The notes under the pieces are model-generated. The model saw only the letters and a program-made list of their open reading frames with translations. It was not told the origin of the DNA and ran no database searches. Source: Bacteroidales bacterium (lineage in GTDB: Bacteria; Bacteroidota; Bacteroidia; Bacteroidales; UBA932). From it: 36,791 nucleotides of DNA. The position numbers were made by a program, and so were the translations under genes. Location: assembly GCA_021443565.1 (NCBI GenBank), contig JABUTS010000054.1, positions 1-36,791 on the forward strand. Direction: 5' to 3'. Each line of letters begins with the position of its first letter. The stretch's first letter is position 1. Below, piece after piece: positions 35,888-36,791 of this stretch.

Positions 35888-36791
35888 TTATTCGCCGGCC
35901 TCCTTGAGTCTTTCGGCGTTCTCTGCAATCTGGAGCTGGTCTATTACCTCCTGAATCTGACCATCCATGAAGACAGGAAGATTGTACATCGTATAATTGA
36001 TGCGGTGGTCGGTCATTCGGCTCTGAGGATAATTGTATGTCCTGATCTTGGCAGAACGGTCGCCCGTGGAGACCATGGTCTTGCGCTTTGAAGAAATTGC
36101 GTCGAGATATTTCTGATACTCGAGATTATACAGACGGGTGCGGAGCTCGGCCAGAGCCTTGTCGAAGTTCTTCAGCTGGGACTTCTCATCCTGACACTGA
36201 ACGACTATGCCGGAAGGTATGTGGGTGAGACGGATTGCGGAGTAGGTAGTGTTGACCGACTGTCCACCCGGACCTGAAGAGCAGAAGGTGTCCTTGCGTA
36301 TATCGTTCATGTTCAGTTCTATATCGAACTCCTCGGCCTCCGGGAGCACAGCAACCGAAGCCGCTGAAGTGTGCACTCGGCCTTGGGTCTCGGTCTGAGG
36401 CACGCGCTGGACGCGATGGACGCCGGACTCATACTTCAGCACGCCGTATACGCCTTCTCCGCTGACCTTGCAGACTATTTCCTTGAAGCCGCCGGCAGCA
36501 CCTTCAGAAGTATTGGTGACTTCAAGTTTCCATCCCTTGGTCTCGACATACTTGGAATACATCCTGAAAAGGTCTCCCGCGAAAATAGCAGCCTCGTCGC
36601 CGCCTGCACCGCCGCGGATTTCAAGGATGGCGTTCTTGCCGTCCTCAGGATCTGCAGGTATTAGCAGAAGCTTGATCTCCTGCTCCATATCCGGAAGTTT
36701 CGGCTCTATCTCCGCAATCTCCTCCTTCGCAAGCTCCCTGAGATCCTCGTCCTTCTCATTTTCAATTATATCCTTCGCGGCCTCATAATCC
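35888..36791 (-). CDS. prfA: Peptide chain release factor 1 (partial; N-terminus beyond window)
   Basis: [53 protein letters not shown]; frame stays open to the right edge. Confidence 0.95.
   Translation of the reverse strand, partial: DYEAAKDIIENEKDEDLRELAKEEIAEIEPKLPDMEQEIKLLLIPADPEDGKNAILEIRGGAGGDEAAIFAGDLFRMYSKYVETKGWKLEVTNTSEGAAGGFKEIVCKVSGEGVYGVLKYESGVHRVQRVPQTETQGRVHTSAASVAVLPEAEEFDIELNMNDIRKDTFCSSGPGGQSVNTTYSAIRLTHIPSGIVVQCQDEKSQLKNFDKALAELRTRLYNLEYQKYLDAISSKRKTMVSTGDRSAKIRTYNYPQSRMTDHRINYTMYNLPVFMDGQIQEVIDQLQIAENAERLKEAGE

Noticed and set aside
1-36791. tRNA/rRNA genes, transposases, integrases, phage genes
   Set aside because: None recognised in either strand from translations or sequence; prfA and the metabolic loci look like chromosomal DNA.

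Overview
The window is Bacteroidales-like DNA: roughly mid-50s % GC by eye, Bacteroidetes-type -7 elements (TAnnTTTG), SusC/SusD pairs and lipoprotein signals. From left to right it contains: (1) a repeat-rich, rearranged flank (1-1335) with a DUF3109-type gene, a 33-bp tandem repeat, a 16-bp tandem repeat and a ~240-bp nested palindrome; (2) a truncated potA-like ABC ATPase behind a porin-like gene; (3) a sialoglycan/sialic-acid utilization locus (3189-18400). This has a kelch mutarotase-Na+/solute symporter fusion, a PKD/LamG lipoprotein, three BNR sialidases, SusC/SusD, a NanA-like lyase, an alpha/beta-hydrolase esterase and a FadR/GntR regulator, with a perfect 7-1-7 palindrome in the divergent promoter; (4) a minus-strand cluster (18410-24334) with a stand-alone A-T-TE NRPS-like enzyme, a GT4-type glycosyltransferase, a divergent DHDPS/NAL-family aldolase and a Ser-type sulfatase; (5) a tightly coupled plus-strand six-gene operon (24537-35731): NapH-like polyferredoxin with an HMA-like domain, S46 dipeptidyl-peptidase, BACON/FISUMP lipoprotein, TonB-dependent receptor, DUF4876-like lipoprotein and DUF6850-like beta-barrel. 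This is the best candidate for an undescribed uptake system; (6) the C-terminal part of prfA (RF1) running off the right edge. All family calls come from reading motifs in the translations; no database search was possible.
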